From Devosia sediminis (lineage in GTDB: Bacteria > Pseudomonadota > Alphaproteobacteria > Rhizobiales > Devosiaceae): 64,000 nt of DNA. The notes below the pieces were generated by a model. The model was not told where the DNA came from and searched no databases. It worked only from the letters and a program-made list of their open reading frames with translations. A program made the position numbers and the translations under genes. Positions 45,808-55,132 of the stretch are shown here, piece after piece; positions within the stretch are counted from its first letter, which is position 1; each line of letters opens with the position of its first letter. The stretch spans positions 62,001-126,000 of the forward strand of contig NZ_JAEKMH010000002.1 of assembly GCF_016411825.1 (NCBI RefSeq), read 5' to 3'.

Positions 45808-46167
45808 ATGTCCGATTTGCCCCGGCTCATCTACAAGATCGCCACCGGCGCCAGTCTCGCACCGGCGCGTCTGGCCGGCCACTATGCCGGCATGCCGATC
45901 GACCTGGCGGACGGCTACATGCATTTTTCGACCGCCGCGCAACTGCCCGAGACCCTGCGCTTGCATTTCAAGGATCAGGCCGATCTGGTGCTGCTGGCCG
46001 TGCCGACCGCGCCTCTGGGTGACAGCCTCGTCTGGGAGCCATCGCGGGGTGGCCAGCTCTTTCCGCATCTTTATGGCGGCCCGCTGGACCTCGGCCTCGT
46101 GGAATGGGAGGCGGAGACAAGCGTCGATGCCGAAGGGCACTGCGACCTGCCGGAGACTGTCCGATGA
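45808..46167 (+). CDS. DUF952 family protein
   Basis: Small cytoplasmic protein of 119 residues. DUF952 features are LIYKIATGASL at the start, DGYMHFSTAAQLPETLRLHF, and LFPHLYGGPLDL near the end. The fold resembles ADP-ribose-linked families but no activity is established. The ATG at 45808 follows AAAAGGG. Its stop overlaps the pyrD start (ATGA), so they are co-translated. Confidence 0.88.
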   Translation: MSDLPRLIYKIATGASLAPARLAGHYAGMPIDLADGYMHFSTAAQLPETLRLHFKDQADLVLLAVPTAPLGDSLVWEPSRGGQLFPHLYGGPLDLGLVEWEAETSVDAEGHCDLPETVR

Positions 46168-47270
46168 TCCTTTCCGCCTTCTCGCCCCTCCTGCGCAATG
46201 CCGGCCTTGCCAGCCTCACCCGCGACACGCTGCTGCGCATGGACGCCGAAACCGCCCATGGCGCCACCATCACGGCTCTGCGGCTGGGCCTGGCCCCGCA
46301 GCAGGAATACGCCGATCCCCCGGAACTGGCGACGAGCCTCTGCGGTCTCGAGCTCAAAAACCCCGTGGGCATGGCAGCGGGCTTCGACAAGAATGCCGAA
46401 GTGCCGCGCCCGCTCGCGCTGATGGGCTTCGGCATGGTCGAGATCGGCACCGTCACCCCGCGCCCGCAGGCGGGCAATGCCAAGCCGCGCCTTTTCCGCA
46501 TTGCCGGGGCCGATGGCGTCATCAACCGCATGGGCTTCAACAATGAGGGGCATAATGCGGCCTTCGAGCGCTTGAAGGGGCTGCGCGTTCCGGCCGCTCT
46601 GGGCGTCAATATCGGCGCCAACAAGGACAGCGAGGATTTCGTCGCCGACTATGTGCTGGGCGTCCAGCGCTTCGCTGATCTCGCCGACTATCTCACCGTC
46701 AACATCTCCTCGCCCAATACGCCGGGCCTGCGGAACCTTCAGGCCGACGAAGCGCTGCGTCGCCTGCTCGGCGAAGTGCTCACCGCCCGCGCCAAGGCCA
46801 GGACGCGCGTGCCGGTGCTGTTGAAGATCGCGCCCGATCTCGATGAGGCAGGCATGGACGCCGTGGCGCGGGTCATTCTCGACACCGACCTCGATGGCCT
46901 GATCGTTTCCAACACCACGATTTCGCGCGATCCTGTCGCCGGCATGGAAAACGCCACCGAGACGGGCGGGCTCTCGGGCAAGCCGCTCTTCGCGCTCTCC
47001 ACTCAGCGCCTGGCGCAGATGCGCCAGCGTGTCGGCACGCTGCCGCTCGTGGGTGTCGGCGGCATCCACTCCCCGCAATCGGCGCTCGCCAAGTTCGAGG
47101 CCGGCGCCAATGCCATCCAGCTCTATTCGGCGCTGGTCTTCGGCGGCCTCGACCTGCTCGATCGCATCAAGCGCGGCCTCGTTGCCGGCGTGCGCGCGGC
47201 CGGCAAGACCAACATTGCCGAGCTGGTGGGCAGCAGGGTCGACGACTGGAGCTCAGGTCGGGCTGAATAG
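46164..47270 (+). CDS. pyrD: Dihydroorotate dehydrogenase (quinone), class 2
   Basis: Membrane-associated flavoenzyme of 368 residues for pyrimidine synthesis. The N-terminal helical segment for quinone access precedes the barrel. FMN and substrate motifs include NPVGMAAGFDKNAEVP, FRIAGADGVINRMGFNNEG and TVNISSPNTPGLRNLQ, where the catalytic serine is in NISSPNT. The end GVGGIHSPQSALAKFEAGANAIQLYSA is typical. Translationally coupled to DUF952. Its 3' end overlaps the convergent MATE gene by 18 bp. Confidence 0.95.
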   Translation: MILSAFSPLLRNAGLASLTRDTLLRMDAETAHGATITALRLGLAPQQEYADPPELATSLCGLELKNPVGMAAGFDKNAEVPRPLALMGFGMVEIGTVTPRPQAGNAKPRLFRIAGADGVINRMGFNNEGHNAAFERLKGLRVPAALGVNIGANKDSEDFVADYVLGVQRFADLADYLTVNISSPNTPGLRNLQADEALRRLLGEVLTARAKARTRVPVLLKIAPDLDEAGMDAVARVILDTDLDGLIVSNTTISRDPVAGMENATETGGLSGKPLFALSTQRLAQMRQRVGTLPLVGVGGIHSPQSALAKFEAGANAIQLYSALVFGGLDLLDRIKRGLVAGVRAAGKTNIAELVGSRVDDWSSGRAE

Positions 47271-48599
47271 CCCCGCCTTGCGCTGCCCAAGCGCCCACCA
47301 GTAGATCACTCCGCGCGTCAGGAACCACAGGTGCAACGCGGCCCAGAGGCCCCAATTGCCCCAAAGCGGCTGCAGGAGCAGCGCCGCGCCGAGGAAAACC
47401 GGCAGCGAGGCGACCATGCCGTTGCGCATCAGCACATTCTGCGTCGTGCCAATGAGAATGCCGTCATGCACCACGGCCGGCATGAAGGTCAGCGAGCAGA
47501 GCGCCGCCAGCGGCAGGTAGTCGAGTGCATATTGGCGCACGGCTTCATTGGTGCTCATGAAGCCGATCAGGGCGGGTCCGGCGAGGTAGAAGACCACTCC
47601 CAGGCATACCGAGATGATCAGCCCCCACAGCAGCGACAGCCCATAGGCCCGATCGAAAGCCGGCCGCCAATTGGCACCGACCGCCTTGCCGGTGAGCTGT
47701 TCGCCCGCCTGGGCGATGCCGTCGAGAAAAAAGCCGACAACCATCAGCAGATTGAGCAGCAGCGCATTGGCGGCCAGCGCCACCTCGCCCATGCGCGAGC
47801 CTTGCGCGGCAAACCAGGCATAGGCGCCCATCAGCGCGATGGAACGGATCATCAGGTCGCGGCTCAGGCCGAACATGCGCCGGATCGCGGCGCCATCTCC
47901 CAGGGCACCCGGCGCGAAGCGTGCCGCAAAGCCGGCGAACCCGCCCTGGCTGCGCAACAGGATGATAAGGCCGACGCCCGCCGCCACGGCCTGGCCGATC
48001 ACCGTACCCCAGGCCGCGCCGGGCACGCCCCAGCCGAGGCCGTGGACGAACCAGATGGACAGGGCGATGTCGATGAGATGCAGCAGCAATTGCAGCATCA
48101 TGCCGGTGCGCGCTTCCGCCCGGCCGTAGAACCAGCCGAGCAGGGCATAGTTGATCAGCGAGAACGGCGCCGACCAGATGCGGATGAAATAATAGTCGGC
48201 CAGCGCCGCGCTGACCCCGGGCGCGGGCGCCAGCACGGCTTCGCAGGCCCAGAAGATGGGCACGGCAAGAAGGATCATCAGGAGGCCGATGATGACACCC
48301 AGGATCAGCGCCCGGCTGACATGAAGGAGGCCATTGCGCGCATCGCGGGCGCCAACCGACTGGGCGACGAGACCGGCCGTGCCGATGCGGAGAAAATAAG
48401 CGAGCGAGAACAGGACGTCGAAAACCAGCGCGCCCAGCACCAGCCCACCGAGCATTGCCGCATCACCGAGCCGCCCGACCACGGTGATGTCCACGAGCCC
48501 CACCATGGGTTCGGTGATGAAGGCAACGGAGGCGGGCAGGGCGATCTTCCAGACGTCGGCATGGCGGACGTCGAACGGATGCTGGGGACGGGTGGTCAT
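47253..48599 (-). CDS. MATE family efflux transporter (DinF-like)
   Basis: Inner-membrane antiporter of 448 residues with about twelve helices. MATE hallmarks are the opening IALPASVAFITEPMVGLVDITVVGRLGD, the duplicated halves, and the GEQLTGKAVGANWRPAF segment of the second half, as in the DinF branch. Probably Na+ or H+ coupled export of organic compounds; no substrate can be inferred. The ATG at 48599 is chosen because upstream sequence is a dispersed repeat. The 3' end overlaps pyrD. Confidence 0.92.
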   Translation of the reverse strand: MTTRPQHPFDVRHADVWKIALPASVAFITEPMVGLVDITVVGRLGDAAMLGGLVLGALVFDVLFSLAYFLRIGTAGLVAQSVGARDARNGLLHVSRALILGVIIGLLMILLAVPIFWACEAVLAPAPGVSAALADYYFIRIWSAPFSLINYALLGWFYGRAEARTGMMLQLLLHLIDIALSIWFVHGLGWGVPGAAWGTVIGQAVAAGVGLIILLRSQGGFAGFAARFAPGALGDGAAIRRMFGLSRDLMIRSIALMGAYAWFAAQGSRMGEVALAANALLLNLLMVVGFFLDGIAQAGEQLTGKAVGANWRPAFDRAYGLSLLWGLIISVCLGVVFYLAGPALIGFMSTNEAVRQYALDYLPLAALCSLTFMPAVVHDGILIGTTQNVLMRNGMVASLPVFLGAALLLQPLWGNWGLWAALHLWFLTRGVIYWWALGQRKAGLFSPT

Positions 48600-48651
48600 G
48601 GTGAGCTCGAAGGATCGACGATGCTTATTAGCATCGCATCGAAACTTGGGA

Positions 48652-48757
48652 ACCCCCACCCTCAATCCCTCCCCACAAGGGGGAGGGAGGCGCAGGGCCG
48701 AACCCTCAGTGTTCATCGTCTGCCTCCCCCTTGTGGGGAGGGATCAAGGGTGGGGGC
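48652..48757. repeat. Dispersed palindromic element, CCCCCACC family
   Basis: CCCCCACCCTCAATCCCTCC at the left and GGGATCAAGGGTGGGGG at the right. Internal hairpins are CCCTCCCCACAAGGGGGAGGG and CCTCCCCCTTGTGGGGAGGG. It ends exactly at the stop codon of the P-loop kinase gene and precedes the MATE gene. Confidence 0.7.
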
Positions 48758-49429
48758 CTACCGCTCAACCTCAAGCGCGAACACCACATCTGCTCCCTCG
48801 CGCGACTGGTCGACGAGGTCGTAATTGGGCAGGTCGTTGCGCTCGACATGGGCGCGGTTGCGCTCCTCGGTGAAGAGCCCTTCCTCGCCATGGCGCCGCA
48901 GCAGGCGGGCCCGCACCAGATCGCGTGGTACGTGGATGAAGACGGTATAGTCGAGCAGCGCCTTCACTCCGGCCCATGGCCCCTGCGTGAGCAGCAGGTA
49001 ATTGCCTTCCACCACCAGCACCCTGACATCGGGCGCGACGGTAAAGGCATCAGCGACGGTATCCTCGATCTTGCGGCTATAGCCGGGCCCGCTGACCGGT
49101 GCGGTCGCGTGCTTGAGATGATGGAGGAAGCTGACGAATGCTGCGCCCTCGAATGTATGCGGCGCCCCTTTGCGGTCCACCTCGCCCATGGCCTCGATCT
49201 TGGCATGCTTCATGTGGAAGCCGTCCATGGGCACGAGCGCGGCGCTGCCGGGTTTGACCGCATTGAGCATGGTGACGAGTTCGGCCGCCAATGTCGACTT
49301 GCCGGCCCCTGGGCCACCGGCAATGCCGATGGCGATGCGCTGCCCGCCGGCCGCGCTTTCCATTTCGAGAATATGCGGCACGAGGCGCGACAGCGCCTGT
49401 TGCGGCGTCAGGGCAAGTGTTTCGGGCAT
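48758..49429 (-). CDS. P-loop nucleoside/nucleotide kinase family protein
   Basis: Cytoplasmic kinase of 223 residues resembling uridine kinase/pantothenate kinase-type P-loop proteins. Walker A is IGIAGGPGAGKSTLAAEL near residues 34-51, then LVPMDGFHMKHAKIEAMG, a substrate loop, and VLVVEGNYLLL, followed by an arginine-rich lid (RDLVRARLLRRHGEEGL). Related enzymes phosphorylate nucleosides or sugars such as fructose; substrate not determined here. The start overlaps the stop of the small membrane protein gene upstream. Confidence 0.87.
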   Translation of the reverse strand: MPETLALTPQQALSRLVPHILEMESAAGGQRIAIGIAGGPGAGKSTLAAELVTMLNAVKPGSAALVPMDGFHMKHAKIEAMGEVDRKGAPHTFEGAAFVSFLHHLKHATAPVSGPGYSRKIEDTVADAFTVAPDVRVLVVEGNYLLLTQGPWAGVKALLDYTVFIHVPRDLVRARLLRRHGEEGLFTEERNRAHVERNDLPNYDLVDQSREGADVVFALEVER

Positions 49430-49716
49430 CAGCGCGGGCGCAGGAGGCGCAGCACCAGCCAGATCGGCACGACCACTGCGGCGCCGGTGAGGATATAGAC
49501 GCTCACCTGCCTGAAGAGGCCCGCGCCATCGCGGATGGTTTCGCGCACGAGGTCCAACGCGCCGCGAACAAGGTCGGCCGCATCGAAGCCGAACATGACC
49601 ATGACGAAACCCACGAGCAGCGACAGGAGCACCAGCTTGACCAGTACCGATACCGGCTTGCCGCCTGCGAACCGCTCGAAACTGGAACGGGTTGGGGGTC
49701 GCATCTCTTCTGTCAT
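49429..49716 (-). CDS. Small membrane protein (DUF6460-like)
   Basis: Product of 95 residues with two hydrophobic helices (VLVKLVLLSLLVGFVMVMFGF and VSVYILTGAAVVVPIWLVLRLL), separated by an amphipathic stretch. It resembles DUF6460 proteins common in Hyphomicrobiales, with no known function. Its stop overlaps the kinase start (ATGA), so the two are a coupled pair. Confidence 0.75.
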   Translation of the reverse strand: MTEEMRPPTRSSFERFAGGKPVSVLVKLVLLSLLVGFVMVMFGFDAADLVRGALDLVRETIRDGAGLFRQVSVYILTGAAVVVPIWLVLRLLRPR

Positions 49717-49809
49717 TGCTTCGCTCTGTTTGGCACCGTCTCGGCCATCATATAGGGTTCGAGGCGATTTGCAGAAGGTTCAACGTGTCTCTTTTCCGTG
49801 TGCGCCAAA

Positions 49810-49970
49810 ACCCCCACCCTCATTCCCTCCCCACAAGGGGGAGGGAGACGCAGGTTGCAGAAGCGCGGATACCGAAAGGCTTCGGCTCCTTCCTTTCCCT
49901 CCCCCTTGTGGGGAGGGAAGCTGAGCAGGACTTGGCGACTGCCAGGTCCGTCGCGAAGCAGGGTGGGGGT
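49810..49970. repeat. Dispersed palindromic element, CCCCCACC family
   Basis: CCCCCACCCTCATTCCCTCC at the left and CAGGGTGGGGGTA at the right, with hairpins CCCTCCCCACAAGGGGGAGGG and CCTCCCCCTTGTGGGGAGGG. It is longer than the other copies because of an extra spacer of about 45 bp. It lies directly upstream of the Lhr-like helicase gene. Confidence 0.7.
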
Positions 49971-49996
49971 ATTTTCGCGCGACCATCGGGGCCAGC

Positions 49997-52480
49997 ATGA
50001 CCCCCTCCCTTCCGCCCGTCATCGCCGACTGGTTCGCCTCGCGCGGCTGGGCGCCGCGGCAGCATCAGCTCGATGTGCTGGGTTCCTACCAGTCCGGCGC
50101 CAGCCAATTGCTGATCGCCCCGACCGGCGCCGGCAAGACGCTGGCCGGCTTCCTGCCCACCCTGACCGATCTCGTCGATGGCGACTTCGAGGGCCTCCAC
50201 ACCCTCTACATTTCCCCGCTCAAGGCGCTGGCGGTCGACGTCGAGCGCAATCTGTCGACGCCGATTTCCGAAATGCGCCTGCCCATCCGGGTCGAGGCCC
50301 GCACCGGCGACACGCCGGCCTCCAAACGCGCCCGGCAGCGGGTGAAACCACCGCATGTGTTACTGACGACGCCCGAACAGCTCGCCCTGCTGATTTCGCA
50401 TCCGCAGGCCGAGCTGATGTTCGCCACCTTGCGGCGCGTCGTGCTCGACGAACTGCATGCTCTGGTGACCTCGAAGCGCGGCGATCTCCTGTCCCTGGGC
50501 CTCGCGCGGCTGGCAAGACTGGCCCCCGACATGCGCATCACCGCGCTTTCGGCCACCGTTGCCCGGCCGGACCTCCTGCGCGACTGGATCGCCCAACCGC
50601 ATCCGGGGCGCGAAACCGATCTGCTGCATATGGTGGGCGGCGCGCCGCCGGAACTGAGCATTCTCGAGACCGAAGAGCGCCTGCCCTGGGCCGGGCATTC
50701 GGCGGTCTATGCACATCGCGAACTCTACGAGACCATCAAGCGGCACAAGACCACGCTGCTTTTCGTCAATACTCGCTCGCAGGCCGAGCTGCTGTTCCAG
50801 GGGCTCTGGAACATCAACGATGAAATGCTGCCCATTGCCCTGCATCACGGTTCGCTGTCGGTGGAACAGCGGCGCAAGGTCGAGGCGGCCATGGGCTCGG
50901 GCAAGCTCAAGGCCGTGGTCTGCACCTCGACGCTCGATCTGGGCATCGACTGGGGCGATGTCGACCTCGTCGTACAGGTCGGGGCGCCCAAGGGGTCCTC
51001 GCGCATGCTGCAGCGCATTGGCCGTGCCAACCACCGGCTCGATGAACCGTCGAGGGCCCTGCTTGTCCCCTCCAACCGTTTCGAAGTGCTCGAATGCGAG
51101 GCGGCGGTGGAGGCGGTGTCCGAAGGCCACCAGGACAGCGAGGATCCGCAGCCGGGCGGCTATGACGTCCTGGCCCAGCACGTCCTCGGCATGGCCTGCG
51201 CCGACGCTTTCCTCGCCGAAGACCTGTATGCAGAGGTGATCAGGGCCTGGCCCTATCGCGATCTCAGCCGCGAAAAATTCGACAAGGTGCTCGATTTTGT
51301 CGCCACCGGCGGTTACGCCCTGCGGGCCTACGAGCGCTACGCCCGTTTGAGGCAGATGGAAGACGGCAAGTGGCGCATCTCCCATCCCGCCGTCGCCCAG
51401 CAATACCGGCTCAATATCGGCACCATCATCGAGGAGCCCATGGTGCGGGTGCGGCTGGTGCGGGCGCGCGGCCAAAAGTCCGGCCGCACCACCGGCCCCA
51501 TCGGCGCCGGCGGGCGGGTGCTGGGCGAAATGGAAGAATACTTCTTCGGCACGCTGGCCATCGGCGACACCTTCATGTTCGGTGGTGAAATCGTCGCCTT
51601 CGAGGGCATGAAGGAGAATGAGGCCTTCGTGTCGCGCGCTTTCGCCAAGGACCCGAAAATTCCCTCCTATATGGGTGGCAAGTTCCCGCTCTCGACCTAT
51701 CTGGCGGAACGGGTGCGTCGCATCATGGACAGTCCCGACGAATGGGGCGCCATGCCCGACCAGGTGGCCGACTGGCTGCGCCTGCAGCGGGATCTTTCGG
51801 TGCTGCCGCGCCGCGATAGCCTCCTGGTCGAGACCTTTCCACGCGGCTCAACCAATTTCATGGTCTGCTATCCCTTCGAGGGGCGGCTCGCGCACCAGAC
51901 CCTGGGCATGTTGCTCACCCGCCGGCTCGAACGCATGCGGGCAAGGCCGCTGGGTTTTGTCGCCTCCGAATATGCCCTGGCCGTCTGGGGGCTGGGCGAT
52001 CTTTCAGGGTTGATCCGCACCGGCCGGCTCTCGCTCGACGAACTCTTCGACGAGGACATGCTGGGCGACGATCTTGAATCCTGGCTCGATGAGTCGGCGC
52101 TGATGAAGCGCACATTCCGCAATTGCGCCATCATTGCCGGCCTCATCGAACGCCGCCATCCGGGCAAGGAAAAGTCCGGAAGGCAGATCACCATGAGCAG
52201 CGACATCATCTATGACGTGCTCTACCAGCACGAGCCCGATCATATCCTCATCGAGGCGACCCGCCGCGATGCCGCTCGCGGCCTCCTCGATATCGAGCGC
52301 CTCGGGCACATGCTCTCCCGCATCCGCCACCACATCGTCCACAAGCCGCTGCCGCAGGTCTCCCCGCTCGCCGTGCCCATCCTCCTTGATATCGGCAAGG
52401 AGCCGGTTTTTGGCGAGGCGCGGGAATCAGCTATGGCTGATGCGGCAGAGGAATTGCTCCGCGAAGCAACGGGAGGGTGA
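49997..52480 (+). CDS. Ligase-associated DNA damage response DEXH-box helicase (Lhr-like)
   Basis: Superfamily 2 helicase of 827 residues, the Lhr-core type. Motifs: Walker A APTGAGKTLAGF near residue 41, motif II LDELHAL, motif III LSATVA, and motif VI RMLQRIGRANHR. The C-terminal half is the winged-helix and Lhr-specific region. In many alpha- and gammaproteobacteria this helicase is encoded with the nuclease PdeM, an ATP-dependent ligase and an exonuclease. Here only PdeM follows, 38 bp downstream. Probably acts in DNA repair. Confidence 0.92.
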   Translation: MTPSLPPVIADWFASRGWAPRQHQLDVLGSYQSGASQLLIAPTGAGKTLAGFLPTLTDLVDGDFEGLHTLYISPLKALAVDVERNLSTPISEMRLPIRVEARTGDTPASKRARQRVKPPHVLLTTPEQLALLISHPQAELMFATLRRVVLDELHALVTSKRGDLLSLGLARLARLAPDMRITALSATVARPDLLRDWIAQPHPGRETDLLHMVGGAPPELSILETEERLPWAGHSAVYAHRELYETIKRHKTTLLFVNTRSQAELLFQGLWNINDEMLPIALHHGSLSVEQRRKVEAAMGSGKLKAVVCTSTLDLGIDWGDVDLVVQVGAPKGSSRMLQRIGRANHRLDEPSRALLVPSNRFEVLECEAAVEAVSEGHQDSEDPQPGGYDVLAQHVLGMACADAFLAEDLYAEVIRAWPYRDLSREKFDKVLDFVATGGYALRAYERYARLRQMEDGKWRISHPAVAQQYRLNIGTIIEEPMVRVRLVRARGQKSGRTTGPIGAGGRVLGEMEEYFFGTLAIGDTFMFGGEIVAFEGMKENEAFVSRAFAKDPKIPSYMGGKFPLSTYLAERVRRIMDSPDEWGAMPDQVADWLRLQRDLSVLPRRDSLLVETFPRGSTNFMVCYPFEGRLAHQTLGMLLTRRLERMRARPLGFVASEYALAVWGLGDLSGLIRTGRLSLDELFDEDMLGDDLESWLDESALMKRTFRNCAIIAGLIERRHPGKEKSGRQITMSSDIIYDVLYQHEPDHILIEATRRDAARGLLDIERLGHMLSRIRHHIVHKPLPQVSPLAVPILLDIGKEPVFGEARESAMADAAEELLREATGG

Positions 52481-52517
52481 TCACACGCTCCCTTTCGGTT
52501 TGGGTACGAAAAACTAT

Positions 52518-53228
52518 ATGAACAGCGTCGCCGTCCAGGCCGATCCCATTCCGGACACCGTCTTGCTTCGTTTCGCCGGTCACAATTTCGAGCCTTTGCC
52601 CTCGGGCGCGCTGTTCTGGCGCGCGCGCGAAACTCTGCTCGTCGCCGACCTGCATCTGGAAAAGATGGCGAGCTTTGCCCGTCGCGGACAGATGCTGCCG
52701 CCCTATGATACGGCGATGACGCTGACGCGGCTCGAAACCGACCTCAGGCGCACCGGCGCCAAGCGCCTCATCGCGCTGGGCGACAGTTTTCACCGTCCGG
52801 ACTCGGCCGGCCTGCTGACACCGGCCGATCGCATGCGGCTCGATTCCATGACCGATGCGGTTGAATGCATCTGGCTATCAGGCAATCACGATCCGGTGCC
52901 CCATGCCATCGGTGGCACCTGCCTGCCGGAGCTGGAACTCGAAGGCCTGTTTCTGACCCACGAGCCCAAGAAGGGCCAGACCGGCCTTGTCGCGGGGCAT
53001 CTGCATCCGGCCGCGCGGATCGCCATGGATGGCCGCACGACGCGAAAACCCTGCTTCGTGCACGACAGCCGGCTCCTGATTCTGCCGGCCTATGGCAGTT
53101 CGACCGGCGCGCTCAACATCCTGTCGCAGGCGTTTTTCGGCCTGTTTCACTGGCCGGCGCTGGAAGTGACCATGCTCGGAAGCGACCGTGCCTATCCCGT
53201 TCCGGTGAAGAGGTTGGTCGGGGGCTGA
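52518..53228 (+). CDS. pdeM: Ligase-associated DNA damage response endonuclease PdeM
   Basis: Metallophosphoesterase of 236 residues. The metal-binding motifs are in order: VADLHLEK, LGDSFHRP, LSGNHDP, THEPKK and AGHLHP. It is the usual partner of the Lhr-type helicase and is thought to process DNA ends. The ATG at 52518 has only a weak ribosome site, so translation may depend on the helicase transcript. No ligase or exonuclease gene follows in the window. Confidence 0.9.
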   Translation: MNSVAVQADPIPDTVLLRFAGHNFEPLPSGALFWRARETLLVADLHLEKMASFARRGQMLPPYDTAMTLTRLETDLRRTGAKRLIALGDSFHRPDSAGLLTPADRMRLDSMTDAVECIWLSGNHDPVPHAIGGTCLPELELEGLFLTHEPKKGQTGLVAGHLHPAARIAMDGRTTRKPCFVHDSRLLILPAYGSSTGALNILSQAFFGLFHWPALEVTMLGSDRAYPVPVKRLVGG

Positions 53229-53235
53229 AGCTACT

Positions 53236-53263
53236 TATTCCTCTCCCCAATGGGGAGGAGAAA
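53236..53263. repeat. Short palindrome between convergent genes
   Basis: TTCCTCTCCCCAATGGGGAGGAGAA folds into a hairpin of about 9 bp and matches one half of the RIME-like element at 24081-24218. It lies between the convergent pdeM and TIGR02186 genes and may terminate both. Confidence 0.55.
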
Positions 53264-53268
53264 AGTAC

Positions 53269-54030
53269 CTACCGTCTGAACATCACGCCGCCCAGCCAGC
53301 CGGTGAACAGCGCCAGGACGACGCAGGCCAAGCCATAGAGCAGCGGCGACTGCGTCGAAGCGAGAGCTAGGAAGCGCTCGAAGCCTATCTTGCGCACCGC
53401 GAAGCCGTCGGACTTGCGGGCGATGATTTCGCCATCCCTGAACAGATAAGTCTGGGCGATATAGGGGCCGGGGGGCGCATTGCTGGGCAGGATCAACTGC
53501 GCGGAATAGAACGTGTCCGAGTGAAAATTCACCCCGGTTTCCTGCACGCCGAACAGCCCTTCCTGCGACATCAGGCGGATCAGTTCGCGCCCGAAGGTCA
53601 GGGTCTGCCACCAGCCGGCCGGATTGGGCGAGATGGCATGGGATTCGGGCAGAATGAAATTGGTGGTCAGCGTGTTGACGTCGGTAATGTCATCGAGCCG
53701 TGCGCTGGAGAGGACGTGGAAATAGCTCGGAAAGCCCTGGAACTCGACCTGTTCGGTATTGAGCCAGATGCCGAAATTACGCGTCTTCTTGCGCGCCACG
53801 CGATCCTGCGTCGGGCCCATGACCACGATGACGGCGTGATAGGGGCCCTCCACATAGCGTTGCTCCGCGCCGGCATCCGGAGCGATCGTGCCGTAAAAGG
53901 TCATCCGCTCACCGTCGAAGCTCGAAGTGATCTGCACGGTGTCGGTCGAGATGCCGGAAATCAGCCGCTCGGCCGCCGCCGGGATCAGGCTGAAGAGCAG
54001 AATAACAAAAGCGACGACAATGCGGTTCAT
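53269..54030 (-). CDS. TIGR02186 family membrane-anchored protein
   Basis: Protein of 253 residues. An N-terminal signal or anchor (IVVAFVILLFSLIPAAAE) leads to a periplasmic, probably beta-sandwich domain (VQITSSFDGERMTFYGTI). A C-terminal helix (LLYGLACVVLALFTGWLGGVMF) anchors it. This conserved alphaproteobacterial family is typically encoded next to a TauE/SafE transporter, as here (5 bp apart). A role in sulfur-compound export is inferred from context only. Confidence 0.85.
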   Translation of the reverse strand: MNRIVVAFVILLFSLIPAAAERLISGISTDTVQITSSFDGERMTFYGTIAPDAGAEQRYVEGPYHAVIVVMGPTQDRVARKKTRNFGIWLNTEQVEFQGFPSYFHVLSSARLDDITDVNTLTTNFILPESHAISPNPAGWWQTLTFGRELIRLMSQEGLFGVQETGVNFHSDTFYSAQLILPSNAPPGPYIAQTYLFRDGEIIARKSDGFAVRKIGFERFLALASTQSPLLYGLACVVLALFTGWLGGVMFRR

Positions 54031-54035
54031 GGCGC

Positions 54036-54953
54036 TTACCCGCTCACCGCCATGGAGAAGACGTCGTTCGGGGTCAGCACGAGGGACAGACCGAAGCGGA
54101 TGGCCACGGCCAGCACCAGCAGCGCCAAGAGGCCCCGCAACTGTTCGCCGCGCAGATGCTTGCCCGCCGCCGCGCCGAACTGGGCGCCGGCCACGCCACC
54201 CACCATCAGGCAGAAGGCGAGGAGAATGTCGACGCTCTGGCTCTGCACGGCATGGAGCACGGTCGTTGCAGCCATCATCGCCACCACCTGCGCCAGCGAG
54301 GTGCCGATGACCACCGACCCGGGCACGCGCAGCAGGTAGACCAGCGCGGGCACCATGATGAAGCCGCCGCCAATGCCGAGCAGCGAGCCGACAAAGCCGA
54401 TGAAGAGACCGATGATCAGCACCGGCAACACGCTGATATAGAGCCGGCTCTTCTTGAAGCGCACGCGCAGCGGCAGGCCATGGATCCAGCTATGCTGGTT
54501 GGGCAGGCGCTCGCGCACCACGATGCCCTGCCGCCGCTTGAGTAGCGCCCGCACCGATTCCTGCAGCATCAGGATGCCGACCGAACCGAGCAGCACCAAA
54601 AAGCCCAGCGAGATGACGAGGTCGAGCTGTCCCACATCGCGCAGGAGGTCGAAAGCGGCCACGCCGCCAAAAGCCCCCAGCACGCCCGAAAGCACGAGAT
54701 ACATGGCCAGGTGCAGGTCGACGCCGCCGCGCCGGTAATGGCTGAGCGCGCCGGAAGTGGATGCGGCCACCACCTGACCGGTGACCGAGGCGACGGCCAC
54801 GGCGGTCGGCACACCTGAAAAGATCAGCAGCGGGGTCAAAAGGAAGCCGCCGCCGACGCCGAACAGGCCCGACAAAAAGCCGACGGCCCCTCCGATCCCC
54901 ACGAGAAAGAAGAGGTTCACGGAAAGCTCGGCGATCGGCAGATAGATCTGCAA
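54036..54953 (-). CDS. Sulfite exporter TauE/SafE family protein
   Basis: Inner-membrane protein of about 305 residues with eight or so helices. The two family repeats are seen as VGFLSGLFGVGGGFLLTPLLIF near the N-terminus and FVGSLLGIGGGFIMVPALVYLL in the second half. The TTG at 54953 (opening LQIYLPIAELSVNLF) gives the usual N-terminus; a GTG at 55025 would add 24 polar residues and lacks a clear ribosome site. It probably exports sulfite or organosulfonates. Followed by the TIGR02186 gene. Confidence 0.88.
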   Translation of the reverse strand: MQIYLPIAELSVNLFFLVGIGGAVGFLSGLFGVGGGFLLTPLLIFSGVPTAVAVASVTGQVVAASTSGALSHYRRGGVDLHLAMYLVLSGVLGAFGGVAAFDLLRDVGQLDLVISLGFLVLLGSVGILMLQESVRALLKRRQGIVVRERLPNQHSWIHGLPLRVRFKKSRLYISVLPVLIIGLFIGFVGSLLGIGGGFIMVPALVYLLRVPGSVVIGTSLAQVVAMMAATTVLHAVQSQSVDILLAFCLMVGGVAGAQFGAAAGKHLRGEQLRGLLALLVLAVAIRFGLSLVLTPNDVFSMAVSG

Positions 54954-55132
54954 GATCTTCAGGTCCCGTAAGAAACGTTGCAGGGGCCATCCTAAGGGAT
55001 GGTCCGTCAACAATAGGTAAGGCACGCAAGTGCGGCAAAAGAATATGGCCCGGGCTTACGTCCGGGCCATGACGATGTCAAAGGTTGATGCCGAATGCCG
55101 GCCGGGGCCGGACCGACAAGAGTCGGCCGGGA

